Source: Bacillus badius NBRC 15713 (GTDB taxonomy: Bacteria; Bacillota; Bacilli; Bacillales; Domibacillaceae). From it: 64,000 nt of DNA. How positions within the stretch are numbered: position 1 is the stretch's first letter; the number at the start of each line of letters is the position of its first letter. This document shows positions 23,588 to 33,681 of this stretch, in pieces. The DNA lies in NCBI RefSeq assembly GCF_001591605.1, contig NZ_BCVF01000016.1:1-64000 (forward strand). The letters are read 5' to 3'. A model generated the notes under the pieces. The model searched no databases and was not told the DNA's origin. It was given only the letters and a program-made list of their open reading frames with translations. The position numbers were made by a program, and so were the translations under genes.

Positions 23588-23953
23588 TTATAGAATGGTT
23601 ATAAAATAAAATCCCAGCATAAAAATCAGTATACTGACCGCAATAGTGACAACGGCCATTACAACTGATGACGAACGAAAGGACGCTTCGTTAATCTCCT
23701 TTCGTTTCATGAAGTAGCTAAACGATCCCATAATCAAAATAGCCAGACCGGTTGCTAAAGAAAAAATCATCATCAGCAGCGAAATTTCATCGGTAAGCTT
23801 GCTCACCTTTGATCCGTAATTAAAATGCAGCGTGACTGCCAGAAAACCAATTCCCACAACAGCAAGACCCGTGCGCAGCCAGGCAAGAAAAGTACGTTCA
23901 TTCGCTAAATGCTGCTGAATGTATTTTGACTCATCAGCCTTTTGTCCTTTCAT
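23588..23953 (-). CDS. DUF202 (YidH-type) membrane protein
   Basis: A 121-aa inner-membrane protein with three predicted transmembrane helices (about residues 29-47, 60-80 and 96-119). The family hallmark LANERTFLAWLRTGLAVVGIGFLA is at residues 16-40. The role of DUF202 proteins is unknown. GGAGAGAGG lies before the ATG. It stands as a single gene between the rhodanese-like gene and a terminator belonging to the next gene. Confidence 0.82.
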   Translation of the reverse strand: MKGQKADESKYIQQHLANERTFLAWLRTGLAVVGIGFLAVTLHFNYGSKVSKLTDEISLLMMIFSLATGLAILIMGSFSYFMKRKEINEASFRSSSVVMAVVTIAVSILIFMLGFYFITIL

Positions 23954-24069
23954 GGTCGCCTCTCTCCGTTCTTGCGTGTAATTTTAATATCCTCCCCTCC
24001 CTCATTTTACATATCAAGAAACAGTATGCAACTTCTCTGCCTGCCCTTCTGACAAATTCGCACAAAAAA

Positions 24070-24114
24070 AAAGCTTTTCGAACGCGGACTGCCGCCCATT
24101 CATCGAAAAGCTTT
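24070..24114. terminator. Terminator downstream of the 132-aa hypothetical gene
   Basis: Arms AAAGCTTTTCGA / TCGAAAAGCTTT around a 21-base loop, with A/T tracts on both sides. It lies ten bases after the stop at 24125. Confidence 0.8.
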
Positions 24115-24124
24115 CTTCTATTTA

Positions 24125-24523
24125 TTACACAGGAATCCCTGTTTCCTCTTTCACATAGGCAGCTATCACATCGACAGACAGTTGCAGATTATTCGTTAAC
24201 AAACTGTTTTTTATATACGACAGCTTATTGCCTTCAACAGCATAGGACTGAATGTTTAAAATACTGTCAATATAAAGAATCCCTTTATGGGTAATCATCG
24301 GTATTGTAATTTTATCGCCGCCATTTTCTACTGGAGCTGATGGAATAGCGTCCATTCCATTAAGCATTCCTTCTCTTGTCAGCTGTTCCATAATCGATGG
24401 ATAGGAGGGCATCCCCTCAGTCATCATTCGATGCAACTCAGCAATATCGTTTGGATCGTTCCCCAGATAATATTGAACATAATAAGCAAGGGTGACTTGT
24501 TCTCTTTCGGTTAATGTTTCCAT
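24125..24523 (-). CDS. Conserved-looking hypothetical protein
   Basis: A 132-aa soluble protein I do not recognise. The N-terminus is helical and acidic (LTEREQVTLAYYVQYYLGNDPNDIAELHRMM), suggesting a winged-helix-like or all-alpha start; the second half alternates strands and helices (ITIPMITHKGILYIDSILNI). There is no signal peptide. A strong AAGGAGG ribosome site lies nine bases before the ATG and a dedicated terminator follows, so it is very probably a real single-gene transcript. Confidence 0.6.
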   Translation of the reverse strand: METLTEREQVTLAYYVQYYLGNDPNDIAELHRMMTEGMPSYPSIMEQLTREGMLNGMDAIPSAPVENGGDKITIPMITHKGILYIDSILNIQSYAVEGNKLSYIKNSLLTNNLQLSVDVIAAYVKEETGIPV

Positions 24524-24701
24524 TTTCCATTTCCTCCTTTGTTCTTGTTGTTATATTTCGACAGAAAAGAGGAACATTCCTGCAAATCCCAAATAGCTTT
24601 TATACAGCCTAAATTCGAATGAAGAAAAGGAAAAAAGCTTTTTCAATAAACCTTTTTAATGACAGACAACCCGCTTCAGACAAGGATTTGCCTCGGTTTT
24701 C

Positions 24702-25925
24702 TTATCCGCCTGTCGTTTGCTGCTCCTTCGGAATCGCTAGTTTTTCTCCTGCCGCTTGCTTATGCAATTGTGTCGAAAAAATGAAACTTAGCAACAACAG
24801 CACACTGCAAAGCACCAAGGAAGAACGAATCCCGCCAGCATGGTCGACGAGCCATCCGCCAAGCCCAGGGCCAAGCAGCTGCCCGGCAGCGAAGTATACA
24901 GTTACATAGCCTAGGGCCACAGGAGCATACGACGGGTGAATTTGCTCTGTCGATAGTGCCTGAATAAGCAGCAGCATTCCAACAACCGTGATCCCCCATA
25001 AAAGCTGGCTGGCCATAAACCCTGCATATACTGGAAAAACAACCGGGAGAGCCATGGCAGACGCTCCGATAAAGAGAGCAGTAAGCAGCGACTTCTTCCG
25101 GCCGACCCGATCTGAAATCGTCCCCCATAGCGGACCGCTGAAAATGGACAGTAAACCGCCAGCAGCCATAATTTGTCCGGCTTCATAACGATTAATGTCC
25201 GATTCCAGCATAAAGCTGAATAAAAAGCTTTGTGGAATCAAATAAGCAAAGCCAATCAATCCATAAATAAGAGCCACGAGCAGCACCCTTTTATGAACGT
25301 ACACTTCGCGAAACAGGGATTCTTCTGCTTGTGCATTTTTGCGGGCAGGGATCGGCGGATCGCGCAACACGATTTGAGCGGCAAGGGCAGATAGCAAAGA
25401 AAGAAGGCCGTATACAGCCCAGAGATAGCGCCAGCCGCTCATCGAAAACCATGCGGTGAAGAACGGAATCATTGCACTGGAAATTAAAGTCCCTAACCCT
25501 AATCCGCTGCCAAGAAAGCCGATCATCATGCCCCGCTGCCGCGGGAACCAGCCGACGACAATATTCACAAGCGGGGTATAAGTAAAAGCCGTCCCAATGC
25601 CAAGAATCGCCATTCCGAGCATGCAAGAGAAAAAGCTTTGAACGAACGACAGATAAAATAAACCGGCGGCGACGAGCAGCGTTCCAATCACGACTAGACG
25701 CTTTGATCCCCACTTTGCAGCCATAATTCCCGCAAAAAGAACAAGTCCCAGATACCCGATGGACGTGATCGTTCCCAGCATTCCTGCCTGTTCATATGTA
25801 AGGGTCAACTCCTCCTTCATAAAAGGCATTAAAATCCCGTAAGACATTCGTCCAAATCCTAGTGTGCTGATGGTTACCATGACACACGTTAACGCATATT
25901 TCCACATCTGCTGCTCTCGTTCCAT
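24702..25925 (-). CDS. MFS transporter (YbfB/YjiJ-like)
   Basis: Major facilitator of about 407 aa with 12 predicted transmembrane helices. Seen: FGRMSYGILMPFMKEELTLTYEQAGMLGTI at the start, the loop 2-3 motif AKWGSKRLVVIG, and the symmetrical DRVGRKKSLLTALFIG between TM8 and TM9. The fold resembles YbfB/CynX-type carriers of unknown substrate. The second ATG (25925) has AAAGGGG six bases upstream and is preferred over 25931, which abuts it. It is a single gene; drug, organic acid or sugar efflux are all possible. Confidence 0.78.
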   Translation of the reverse strand: MEREQQMWKYALTCVMVTISTLGFGRMSYGILMPFMKEELTLTYEQAGMLGTITSIGYLGLVLFAGIMAAKWGSKRLVVIGTLLVAAGLFYLSFVQSFFSCMLGMAILGIGTAFTYTPLVNIVVGWFPRQRGMMIGFLGSGLGLGTLISSAMIPFFTAWFSMSGWRYLWAVYGLLSLLSALAAQIVLRDPPIPARKNAQAEESLFREVYVHKRVLLVALIYGLIGFAYLIPQSFLFSFMLESDINRYEAGQIMAAGGLLSIFSGPLWGTISDRVGRKKSLLTALFIGASAMALPVVFPVYAGFMASQLLWGITVVGMLLLIQALSTEQIHPSYAPVALGYVTVYFAAGQLLGPGLGGWLVDHAGGIRSSLVLCSVLLLLSFIFSTQLHKQAAGEKLAIPKEQQTTGG

Positions 25926-26112
25926 CCCCATCCCCCTTTACAGCTGCTCCCCTTTATTTTCTCAGGCATCCCATACAAAAAGTAACATGGGCCGCCTTGC
26001 TCATAATAGGAAATAATCTCCCATTTCAACTTCTATTACGGTACTCTTCATCAGTGTACCATAATAATTTACTGAATTGTCAAATAATTATATTTGGTTT
26101 TTATTAGATCAG

Positions 26113-26143
26113 AAAAGGCTGCGCCAGAAAATCCAACGCAGCC
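26113..26143 (-). terminator. Terminator after the omega-aminotransferase gene
   Basis: Arms GGCTGCG / CGCAGCC followed by TTTT on the minus strand, nine bases beyond the stop. Confidence 0.75.
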
Positions 26144-26151
26144 CTCTCCAT

Positions 26152-27495
26152 TTATTGAAGTGCACGCAAGCAGTCTTTTAATGTTTGCGTAATAAACTGA
26201 AAATCTTCTTCGGTAATGCTTAACGGCGGAGCCAGCTGCAATATGTTATTATAACCAGCTACTGTGTCCCCATTTTTCCCGACAATCAATTTCTTCTCCT
26301 TGCATAGCCCAATTACTTTATTGACTAGCTCCACACTTGCCGGTTTCTTTGTTTGCTTATTCTCTACTAATTCTATTCCGATTAAGAGGCCTTTCCCTCT
26401 AATATCTCCAATAAACGGCAAATCCTTGACCTCTTCCAATTCTTTAAGCATCCGTTCTCCAAGAACACGGGAACGCTCAATTAATTTCTCATTTTCATAG
26501 ATTTCCATATTTTTCAGCGCTAGCGCACAAGCAGCCGGATTGCCGCCGAATGTATTGACATGACGAAGGCGGTCATATTGCCCGTCGCCGCAATATGCTT
26601 CATAAATCTCTCTTTTGACAGCAGTAGCAGACAGCGGCAAATAGGCACTTGTAATTCCTTTTGCCATTGTAATAATGTCAGGCTTTACATCATAATGCAT
26701 AAACCCAAATGGCTTTCCTGTCCGTCCGAACCCGCAAATCACTTCATCGCAAATCAGCAGCGCTCCATGCTTTTCACAGATTTCCTTTACTTTTTTCATG
26801 TAATTTTGCGGCGGAATAAGACAGCCTCCACCCGTGATGATCGGTTCCATAATCATGCCGGCTACTGTCTCGCTCAATTCCCATGTCATCACCCGATCCA
26901 CTTCTTCCGCACTTTCCAGCGTCTGTTCATCCTCTGGACGGCGATAGAGATCCGGCGGATTTACATGGATAAATCCGGGTGCGAGCGGCTCATATTTATA
27001 TTTTCTTTCTGCCTGCCCGGTCGCTGACAACGCTCCCATTGAGTTGCCATGATACGCACGGTAGCGGGAAATAAACTTATACCGGCTATGGCCTCCTTTT
27101 TGCTGGTGATATTGCCGGGCAATCTTAAATGCCGTCTCATTTGCTTCCGAACCGCTGTTCGAGAAAAAAATGACATACTCGCCGCCCAGCCATTCATTCA
27201 ATTTTTCAGCCAGCTTAATAGCAGGAACATGGCTTTGGGCCAGCGGAAAATAAGGCATTTCCAACAATTGCTCATAAGCAGCTTCTGCCAGCTCTTTTCT
27301 TCCATAACCAGTATTCACACACCACAGTCCAGACAAGCCATCCAGGTACTTATTTCCATCTATATCAGTTACCCAGGCGCCTTCTGCTTTTTGGGCAATC
27401 AGATTTGCCGGAGCGGGAGCCGATCCTCTCATTGCATGCCAGACAAAACGTTCATCCTTCTTTTGCAAATCCTGTTCCTTGTGTGTTACTTGCAT
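26152..27495 (-). CDS. Class III aminotransferase (beta-alanine:pyruvate type)
   Basis: PLP-dependent omega-aminotransferase of 447 aa. Seen: YLDGLSGLWCVNTGYGR at the start, FFSNSGSEANETAFKIAR (phosphate-binding region), YRAYHGNSMGALSATGQ, the cofactor aspartate in LLICDEVICGFGRTGK, and the Schiff-base lysine in IITMAKGITSAYLPLSA. It lies 28 bases after a CoA-acylating methylmalonate/malonate semialdehyde dehydrogenase gene on the same strand. Together the two would turn beta-alanine into malonate semialdehyde and then acetyl-CoA (or 3-aminoisobutyrate into propionyl-CoA). The product of the pyrimidine pathway at 60.7-64 kb is beta-alanine, so the loci complement each other. Confidence 0.85.
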   Translation of the reverse strand: MQVTHKEQDLQKKDERFVWHAMRGSAPAPANLIAQKAEGAWVTDIDGNKYLDGLSGLWCVNTGYGRKELAEAAYEQLLEMPYFPLAQSHVPAIKLAEKLNEWLGGEYVIFFSNSGSEANETAFKIARQYHQQKGGHSRYKFISRYRAYHGNSMGALSATGQAERKYKYEPLAPGFIHVNPPDLYRRPEDEQTLESAEEVDRVMTWELSETVAGMIMEPIITGGGCLIPPQNYMKKVKEICEKHGALLICDEVICGFGRTGKPFGFMHYDVKPDIITMAKGITSAYLPLSATAVKREIYEAYCGDGQYDRLRHVNTFGGNPAACALALKNMEIYENEKLIERSRVLGERMLKELEEVKDLPFIGDIRGKGLLIGIELVENKQTKKPASVELVNKVIGLCKEKKLIVGKNGDTVAGYNNILQLAPPLSITEEDFQFITQTLKDCLRALQ

Positions 27496-27523
27496 GTTTA
27501 TTTCCCTCCTTTTTACTATTCTC

Positions 27524-28981
27524 TTAATGACGGGCAGTCATCATCTTTTTACGCGTATAAAACTCTACTCCGTCTTTGCCGTTCGCATGAAGATCACCAT
27601 AGAAGGAGTTTTTATAACCGGAAAACGGGAAAAATGCCATCGGAGCCGGCACGCCCAGATTAATGCCCAGCATGCCCGCATCGATTTCTTCGCGGAATTC
27701 GCGGATGGCCTTGGCGCTATCTGTATACAGACAAGCCCCATTCGCGAATTCCGATTCATTCGTAATCGCGATTGCTTCCTGGAGGCTGTCAGCACGCACA
27801 ATGGAAAGCACAGGCGCAAAAATCTCATCCTGCCAGATTTTCATGTTCGTCTTTACATGATCAAAAATTGTCGGGCCGACAAAATACCCTTTCTCTCCTT
27901 GGCCTTCTTTTCTGCCATCACGAACGATTACTGCCCCTTGCTGTTCGCCGCTGTCAATATAACCGATCGTCCGTTCTTTATGTGCTTCACGGATCACCGG
28001 TCCGAGAAATACATCTTTATCCATGCCATTGCCCATTTTGAGGGCATCGGCTTTTTGTTTAAGAAGGCTGACGAGTTTGTCGCCAATATCGCCAACCGCC
28101 ACCACAACGGAAGCAGCCATGCATCTCTCACCCGCTGAACCGAAAGCAGCGCTCGTAATATTCGTGGCGGCATTTTCTAAATCAGCATCAGGCATAACGA
28201 TAGAATGATTTTTCGCTCCGGCAAGTGCCTGCACACGCTTGCCGTTCGCTGCCGCTGTCTTATAAACGTATTCAGCTACCGGCTGAGAACCGACGAAGGA
28301 AATGGCCTTCACATCGTGATGCTCCAAAATTCCGTTCACCACATCATGCGCACCGTGAACGATATTCAACACTCCATTCGGAAGGCCGGCTTCCATAAAT
28401 AATTCAGCTAAACGGTTAGCCAGTAAAGGAGTGCGTTCCGACGGTTTTAAAACAAAGGTATTTCCGCAGGCAATAGCGAGAGGAAACATCCAGCACGGCA
28501 CCATCATCGGAAAGTTAAAAGGTGTAATGCCGCCAACGACCCCAATCGGATAGCGGTACATTCCTGATTCAATCCCGGCAGCAATATCCGGAAGCTGGCT
28601 GCCCATCATAAGGGTCGGAGCACCGGCAGCAAACTCGACACACTCAATGCCTCTCTGCACTTCTCCGTAAGCTTCGTTATAGCTTTTTCCGTTCTCCCGC
28701 GTAACGATCTCAGCCAGCTCTTCCCAATGCTTCACTAACAGCTGCTGGTAACGGAACAAGATGCGGGCGCGCTGCGGGACCGCCACCTTTTTCCATGTCT
28801 GAAACGCTTCTTTCGCAGCTGTGACCGCCTGTTCCACATCATCCTTAGTGGAAACCTTGAGTCTGGCAATTACTTCCCCAGTGGCCGGGTTAGGAACTTC
28901 TTCTATCTTCTGGCTGGATGACTCTGTCCATTGTCCATTAATGAAGTTTTTTACTGTTTTAACGTCTTTTGTCACTACCAT
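27524..28981 (-). CDS. mmsA: CoA-acylating (methyl)malonate-semialdehyde dehydrogenase
   Basis: Aldehyde dehydrogenase of 485 aa, the MmsA/IolA length. Seen: [26 protein letters not shown] at the start, the NAD-binding [21 protein letters not shown], and the active cysteine in [15 protein letters not shown]. The catalytic glutamate of hydrolytic ALDHs is absent ([20 protein letters not shown]), as in CoA-dependent MMSDHs. The C-terminus has [25 protein letters not shown], another family hallmark. In B. subtilis iolA serves inositol, but no iol genes are near; coupling to the transaminase points to beta-alanine or valine/thymine breakdown. A cre-like box overlaps its probable promoter. Confidence 0.92.
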   Translation of the reverse strand: MVVTKDVKTVKNFINGQWTESSSQKIEEVPNPATGEVIARLKVSTKDDVEQAVTAAKEAFQTWKKVAVPQRARILFRYQQLLVKHWEELAEIVTRENGKSYNEAYGEVQRGIECVEFAAGAPTLMMGSQLPDIAAGIESGMYRYPIGVVGGITPFNFPMMVPCWMFPLAIACGNTFVLKPSERTPLLANRLAELFMEAGLPNGVLNIVHGAHDVVNGILEHHDVKAISFVGSQPVAEYVYKTAAANGKRVQALAGAKNHSIVMPDADLENAATNITSAAFGSAGERCMAASVVVAVGDIGDKLVSLLKQKADALKMGNGMDKDVFLGPVIREAHKERTIGYIDSGEQQGAVIVRDGRKEGQGEKGYFVGPTIFDHVKTNMKIWQDEIFAPVLSIVRADSLQEAIAITNESEFANGACLYTDSAKAIREFREEIDAGMLGINLGVPAPMAFFPFSGYKNSFYGDLHANGKDGVEFYTRKKMMTARH

Positions 28982-29023
28982 CGCAAGCCCTCCTGGAATG
29001 TTTTAAACTCTCTTCATAGCCTT

Positions 29024-29051
29024 ATTATAGATGTCGCAGATAGCGCTTTCA
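29024..29051 (-). promoter_or_regulatory. Promoter -10 and overlapping cre-like box of the mmsA operon
   Basis: On the minus strand TATAAT lies at 29024-29029, and TGAAAGCGCTATCT (29038-29051; one mismatch to the cre consensus) covers the -35/spacer region. CcpA binding here would block RNA polymerase, giving catabolite repression of beta-alanine use. Confidence 0.55.
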
Positions 29052-29102
29052 TTAGACAAAAGGTAAATTTATCTGAATATTCGTTCTACACTTTGTCTTG
29101 AT

Positions 29103-30698
29103 TTAGCTATTACCGCTGCTGCCTGAAAGATATTCGTGAGCCGAAACGGCAAATTCAATGGCCTGCCGTTTCGGCGGCTCCATAAAATCCTCGCCTAGAA
29201 GCTCATATAGCTTTTCCAAACGGTGATAGAGGGTTTGTCTCACAATATACAGCCGTTCTGCTGTTTCTTTTTTCGAACCGTTGCATGCTAAATAGATTTT
29301 TAGCGTATTCATTAATTTAGCATGGTGAACCTCATCATATGATAAAACAGGCGCTAAATAATCCCAAACAAATTCATGGAGCATTTCTTGTTCATGAAGG
29401 GCATAAATCAGTCTGTATATATGTAAGTCTTCATAAAAATACTCCTGCATTCCCAATGGAATATTTTCCTTAATGGCCGCAGCTATTTTTGCTTTTTCAT
29501 AACTGGATTGCACTTGTGTTAGTTTATCAACAATCGTTCCTGCACTAATTTTCACAGGTGCTGAGGAGTAATTTTCCATATCGCCTGCTTTTTTCATGGA
29601 ACGGATTCCTGCGTGTATACGCTGCTTGCAGTTATCTTCTTTTCTTTGATCAAGGAGGATAAACACCATCTCATTTTTGCCGGCCGTTGCTAACAGGAAG
29701 AACCCTTGTTCCTGAAAAATAGAGCGCAGCAGTACCTTTAAATAGGTGCTATTGGAACTTTCCTCATCGATTCCAGCGGTTTGCAGCAGGAAAACGACGG
29801 CGCGTTCCGGCTTTAATCCCGGCTTAATCTCTTTAAGAAAGCGGGTAATTTGCTCCTCGGTATGTTTGCCTTCAAGCCACTTTTGAATCCAATCTGCTTC
29901 TTTTGCCTTTCTCCGCTCTTCTATCCATAATTCTCGTAAAATCACTTGCGCAAGCGCCGTAGCGGTACGATCGAGAATAAGAGTTTCAAATTCAGTCACC
30001 TTTCCTGTTTCAAAGATGATCATCAGCTCTGCGAAGCTTTGGCTCCAAATATGAATAGGCTGCCGTGCTATGCTGCTTTTCTCTGACGTGCCCTTAATGA
30101 CTCGATCTAAAAGGGCGCGTTCTTCTTTTGCCGGTTTATTTGAAACAATCTCGGGGTGCCCTTCTTTCGGAAGATACACAACGGGCAGTTGAATTTGCTT
30201 GTGCATCATGTTAAGAACTTTCTCCCTCGGTCCGGCCTCCAGAAGCACTTGATTGATCCTCCGGGAATAATCCTCTAAATCGGTAATCATTTGATATTGT
30301 TTTTTAATAATAAGGGTATGCACACCTTCAGTAATATCAACAAACCGCACTTCTTCATGAAAAACGATAATTGGAAAATCATGCATATCGGCAAGTCGAA
30401 GAATCTCAGCAGGAATTTCATCCATGTATTTCCCTAATTCAATACAGAGTCCAGCCGCCCGGCAATCAATCAGCTGCTGCACAAGCAGCCGGAGCGTTGC
30501 TTTTCCCGACTTCCAGCCCACTCCTGTGGAAAGAATCAATTCATCACCGTTCAGCAGATTGCTTACATCGGAAACTTCTATAACATGCACCCATTTAACC
30601 GCCCGGTGCCGGCCATTGTGTCCAGCTACCATCTTGGCCTGCTGAAAATGATCCAGCTCTAAAATTTCCTGAACGGATAGCTTCATTTCATTCTTCAC
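29103..30698 (-). CDS. PucR-family transcriptional regulator
   Basis: About 531 aa. The N-terminal PucR domain (about residues 5-125) contains VSDVSNLLNGDELILSTGVGWK and the AAGLCIELGKYMDEIP region; a variable middle (about 230-380) follows, then a C-terminal HTH (LKIYLACNGSKKETAERLYIVRQTLYHRLEKL). GTG at 30698 follows GGGGAG by four bases; ATG at 30686 is an alternative, and an upstream ATG at 30770 lacks a ribosome site. In Bacillus, PucR activates purine catabolism; relatives are paired with gamma-aminobutyrate and beta-alanine genes. It sits directly upstream of mmsA and the transaminase on the same strand, so it probably senses an omega-amino acid or its semialdehyde. Confidence 0.85.
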   Translation of the reverse strand: MKNEMKLSVQEILELDHFQQAKMVAGHNGRHRAVKWVHVIEVSDVSNLLNGDELILSTGVGWKSGKATLRLLVQQLIDCRAAGLCIELGKYMDEIPAEILRLADMHDFPIIVFHEEVRFVDITEGVHTLIIKKQYQMITDLEDYSRRINQVLLEAGPREKVLNMMHKQIQLPVVYLPKEGHPEIVSNKPAKEERALLDRVIKGTSEKSSIARQPIHIWSQSFAELMIIFETGKVTEFETLILDRTATALAQVILRELWIEERRKAKEADWIQKWLEGKHTEEQITRFLKEIKPGLKPERAVVFLLQTAGIDEESSNSTYLKVLLRSIFQEQGFFLLATAGKNEMVFILLDQRKEDNCKQRIHAGIRSMKKAGDMENYSSAPVKISAGTIVDKLTQVQSSYEKAKIAAAIKENIPLGMQEYFYEDLHIYRLIYALHEQEMLHEFVWDYLAPVLSYDEVHHAKLMNTLKIYLACNGSKKETAERLYIVRQTLYHRLEKLYELLGEDFMEPPKRQAIEFAVSAHEYLSGSSGNS

Positions 30699-30784
30699 GT
30701 CGCTCCCCACGCCCCTTAAAGAATTGATTCTATTTTTATCCAGTTTAATATCAAAGCTGGTAATATTCAATTATATGAAAAACT

Positions 30785-30818
30785 TAAAAAATCCCGGGAA
30801 AAGCCTTCCCGGGGTTTT
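30785..30818 (-). terminator. Terminator after the chemoreceptor gene
   Basis: Arms CCCGGGAA / TTCCCGGG with a short loop, followed on the minus strand by six T. It lies 60 bases downstream of the chemoreceptor stop and just upstream of the PucR gene. Confidence 0.85.
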
Positions 30819-30878
30819 CATCTCCTTTGTCGATCCGGCCAAAAAGTCAACATCCACTCATCTCAAAGCTGACAGTCA

Positions 30879-32852
30879 CTACCATGTAAATCTTTTTAAT
30901 AAGCTATTTAACTCTCGAGCCACGTCTGCTAATTTATTTGCATCGCCTTTCACCTTTTCCATGGAATGGTTAGCTTGCTGGGCGGCAGCAGCCGTTTCTT
31001 CTATGCCTGCTGCAGATTCTTGAGAAATAGAGGCGATATTCTCAACAACCAGCTGAATAGTGGCAGATTCCCCATTGATCTGTGTGAGATAGTCTGAAAT
31101 GGCTGCAATCTGTTGGCCCAGAGCAGAAATCGCTTTTGTAATTTCCTCAAATGTCGCCCCGGTCATTTGAATTTGCTCCGCTTCTGCTTCTACTTTCTTG
31201 AAGCTATCTGTTAACGATGCTGTCACTTCTTTAGAACCTTGCTGAATATGGCTGACAGTCTGAGTAATGCCGCTAATAGAATGAGTCACTTGTTCTGAAA
31301 GCTTACGCACTTCTCCTGCGACTACCGCAAATCCTTTTCCATGCTCTCCTGCCCTGGCCGCCTCAATGGCTGCATTCAGTGCTAGAAGGTTTGTTTGTTC
31401 AGCAATGTCATGAATCACCTGCACCATCGTTGAAATCTGCTTTGTTTGCTCGTCTAAATCTTTCACTTGAAGCACCGATGCTTTGACAACCTCCTGAATC
31501 GCATGCATATCACGAACAGAGGTATCCATGAACGTTTTTCCTTTAGCCGTTAAATCCAATACCTGCTTTGTTGTTGCTGCCATGTCCTCCCCATTCTGAT
31601 GTGCATGTTGAATGTTCTTAGAAAATCCGCTCATCTTTTCTGCAAGCTCCGCCGATGAGTGCGCCTGTGTTTCCGCTCCTCCTGACAATTCCTGCATAGT
31701 CGCAGCAATCTGTCCGCTCCCTTCGTTCATTTCACTGGAAATATATTCAAGGTCATAGCTTTGCTTGGTAACAATATCGGCCGTAACTGAAATGCGTTCC
31801 ACTACCTCTTGAAAATTGGAGCGCATGGCTACTATCGCCTTCATTAATAAGCCGATCTCGTCCTTTCTCCTGTTATCTTCAACGGCAGCGTTTAACTTAC
31901 CTTTGGAAAACTCATCCATAAAATTAGCCGCTTTCTGAATAGGTTCAGCAATGGAGCGGCTGAAAAGAAAAGCAGCAGCCACGGCGCATAATAAGGTGAA
32001 GCCGCCGATCATTAATGCCAGCGTGATCATTTTCTGCTGGGCTTCAGCAATAACCGATAGATCCTGTGCAATTTCGATCATGCCAATCACTTCAGTTTTA
32101 GTAGGATCAAACATTGGCAGGTATGTATGAAGAAAATTCCCCTTCTTTATAGAAACTTCTTTCCCGGAAAGTACCTTGTCCGTAATCGATGTATCTGTTA
32201 ATTGTTTTCCCGTATTTTCCTGTACAGATGAAAGAACCACTTCACCTGATGGATTATACAGTTGAATATCCCCTCCTTGCGCTGTCTCCTTTAACTGCTG
32301 AAGAAAATTGCTGTCAATTCCCATTTGCAATGTGCCAATGACTTCATGATTAAACATAATGGGCGCAAATGCCCGAACAGCCAGTCCGCTGTTCCCAAAT
32401 TCAAACCCGGACACACTCTCTCCTTTTAAGGCTTTTTGCACAGCGGGAAGCTTGCTTTTATCATCTCCATGCTTTTCAAGGTTGTGCCCCCTTAGAAATA
32501 CATTCCCCTTTTTGCTGCCGAACTCAAAAACACTCACGCTATGCTCTTTTTGAAGCCGCTCAAAAACAGGCTGGACTTTCGCAGCGAGCATGGCCCGGTT
32601 ATTTGTTTTGAACGCTCTGACTAACTCTTCATCTTGTCCATATCTTTTTGTCAAATCTAATAGCTCAGTTGAAGTCCGTTCCAGGCTTTTTACAACTGAT
32701 TGTTTAGTTGATTGCTCGCTTTGCTGTGTAAACACTGAAAAAGCCCGGTTGGCATGAGACAATAAAACAAAGCTTAACAGCAGCAATGGAATAATAGAAA
32801 ATGATAATAAAACAACAAACACTTTAGTCCTCAATGATGTCAACTTAAACAA
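30879..32852 (-). CDS. Methyl-accepting chemotaxis protein
   Basis: Chemoreceptor of 657 aa. Transmembrane helix 1 is at about residues 9-31 and helix 2 at 276-298; the extracellular part between them has a Cache-like sensor pattern ([57 protein letters not shown]). A HAMP domain ([17 protein letters not shown]...KDEIGLL) and a signalling tip with [37 protein letters not shown] follow. The start is TTG, with AAGGAGG seven bases upstream. The ligand is unknown; the catabolic neighbours raise the possibility of attraction to amino acids or aromatic compounds, but this is only context. Confidence 0.9.
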   Translation of the reverse strand: MFKLTSLRTKVFVVLLSFSIIPLLLLSFVLLSHANRAFSVFTQQSEQSTKQSVVKSLERTSTELLDLTKRYGQDEELVRAFKTNNRAMLAAKVQPVFERLQKEHSVSVFEFGSKKGNVFLRGHNLEKHGDDKSKLPAVQKALKGESVSGFEFGNSGLAVRAFAPIMFNHEVIGTLQMGIDSNFLQQLKETAQGGDIQLYNPSGEVVLSSVQENTGKQLTDTSITDKVLSGKEVSIKKGNFLHTYLPMFDPTKTEVIGMIEIAQDLSVIAEAQQKMITLALMIGGFTLLCAVAAAFLFSRSIAEPIQKAANFMDEFSKGKLNAAVEDNRRKDEIGLLMKAIVAMRSNFQEVVERISVTADIVTKQSYDLEYISSEMNEGSGQIAATMQELSGGAETQAHSSAELAEKMSGFSKNIQHAHQNGEDMAATTKQVLDLTAKGKTFMDTSVRDMHAIQEVVKASVLQVKDLDEQTKQISTMVQVIHDIAEQTNLLALNAAIEAARAGEHGKGFAVVAGEVRKLSEQVTHSISGITQTVSHIQQGSKEVTASLTDSFKKVEAEAEQIQMTGATFEEITKAISALGQQIAAISDYLTQINGESATIQLVVENIASISQESAAGIEETAAAAQQANHSMEKVKGDANKLADVARELNSLLKRFTW

Positions 32853-32980
32853 AATGCTTCCTCCTTGCCCTTAAACAGGAACAATTTACTAATCTTTCAA
32901 ATTGCTCACATTATAACTTATGATCTACTCTTTTTGCATATATAGGTCTTTTTATTTACAAAATCTTAATAAAAGAACTA

Positions 32981-33006
32981 AAAAAGAAGCCGCTGTTGGC
33001 GGCTCC
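32981..33006 (-). terminator. Terminator after cwlJ
   Basis: Arms AGCCGC / GCGGCT with a five-base loop; on the minus strand the stem is followed by TCTTTTTT. It lies 26 bases downstream of the cwlJ stop. Confidence 0.75.
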
Positions 33007-33031
33007 TTGGCAGAGAATCATTCGTTTTTTC

Positions 33032-33460
33032 TTAAAAAACATTGTATATATTTTCGCACTCTTCACCTGTCGGCTGATAGAAGCAATGAAGCTTATAACG
33101 GGCCACAAGCGGCTGATCGTACCATGTCGGCGGGCAATTTCCTTCCGGCCGAAAATACCATAAAGCATATTTCGACGGCCAAATCCTTTCCCCATTAACA
33201 GCCCTTCGAGCCAACCTTCTCTCGCTTTCCCGCGGCCGCTGGTAGAAGTATCCTTTTTGTACGGCCTCAAAAGCATGCGGCTGGTATACCATTTGCGGAA
33301 TCGTACGCAATCCTTTAAAATCCGAGCAATTAGCCCTGATTCTATTGACGCCCACATTGCCAACCATAAGCATTCCTTGTGTTCCTTCACCTTCCGCCTC
33401 TGCCCGCAGCAGCCTCGCCAGCAAATCAATATCAGACGCTCTATGTTTTACGACTGCCAT
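33032..33460 (-). CDS. cwlJ: Spore cortex-lytic enzyme CwlJ
   Basis: A 142-aa cell-wall hydrolase of the SleB/CwlJ domain family, exactly the length of B. subtilis CwlJ. It degrades spore cortex muramic-lactam peptidoglycan during germination. Seen: LLARLLRAEAEGEGTQGMLMVGNVGVNRI with the catalytic glutamate, FEAVQKGYFYQRP, and the C-terminal ALWYFRPEGNCPPTWYDQPLVARYKLHCFYQP. There is no signal peptide, as expected for a coat-located CwlJ made in the mother cell. ATG at 33460 is chosen because GGAGGTGA precedes it; upstream in-frame codons have no domain similarity. No gerQ is adjacent. This gene is the best evidence that the organism forms spores. Confidence 0.92.
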   Translation of the reverse strand: MAVVKHRASDIDLLARLLRAEAEGEGTQGMLMVGNVGVNRIRANCSDFKGLRTIPQMVYQPHAFEAVQKGYFYQRPRESERRLARRAVNGERIWPSKYALWYFRPEGNCPPTWYDQPLVARYKLHCFYQPTGEECENIYNVF

Positions 33461-33681
33461 GCCTTCACCTCCGCAGCATATCTCTTTTATTATATTCTGC
33501 ACTCCCCAAATGATGAATCGCCCTCTTCGAAATAAGGCTTGGACAAGCCCTATCCAACGGAGGGGACGAACCAATTATCATTGAGGCGGTTAGACAAAAG
33601 ATTTCCCGGGCAATGCCCGCTGCAGCTGCGTACCTTGCTTTTTATAAGCTCCTGCACAGCTTTTTGCGGTGTGCAGTCGGA

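Noticed and set aside
24760-25713. Several minus-strand frames of 90-140 codons within the MFS gene
   Set aside because: Cys/Arg/Ser-rich out-of-phase shadows of the transporter.
27049-28138. Plus-strand frames of about 200 codons opposite the aminotransferase and mmsA genes
   Set aside because: Antisense shadows without ribosome sites; both minus-strand genes have full motif sets.
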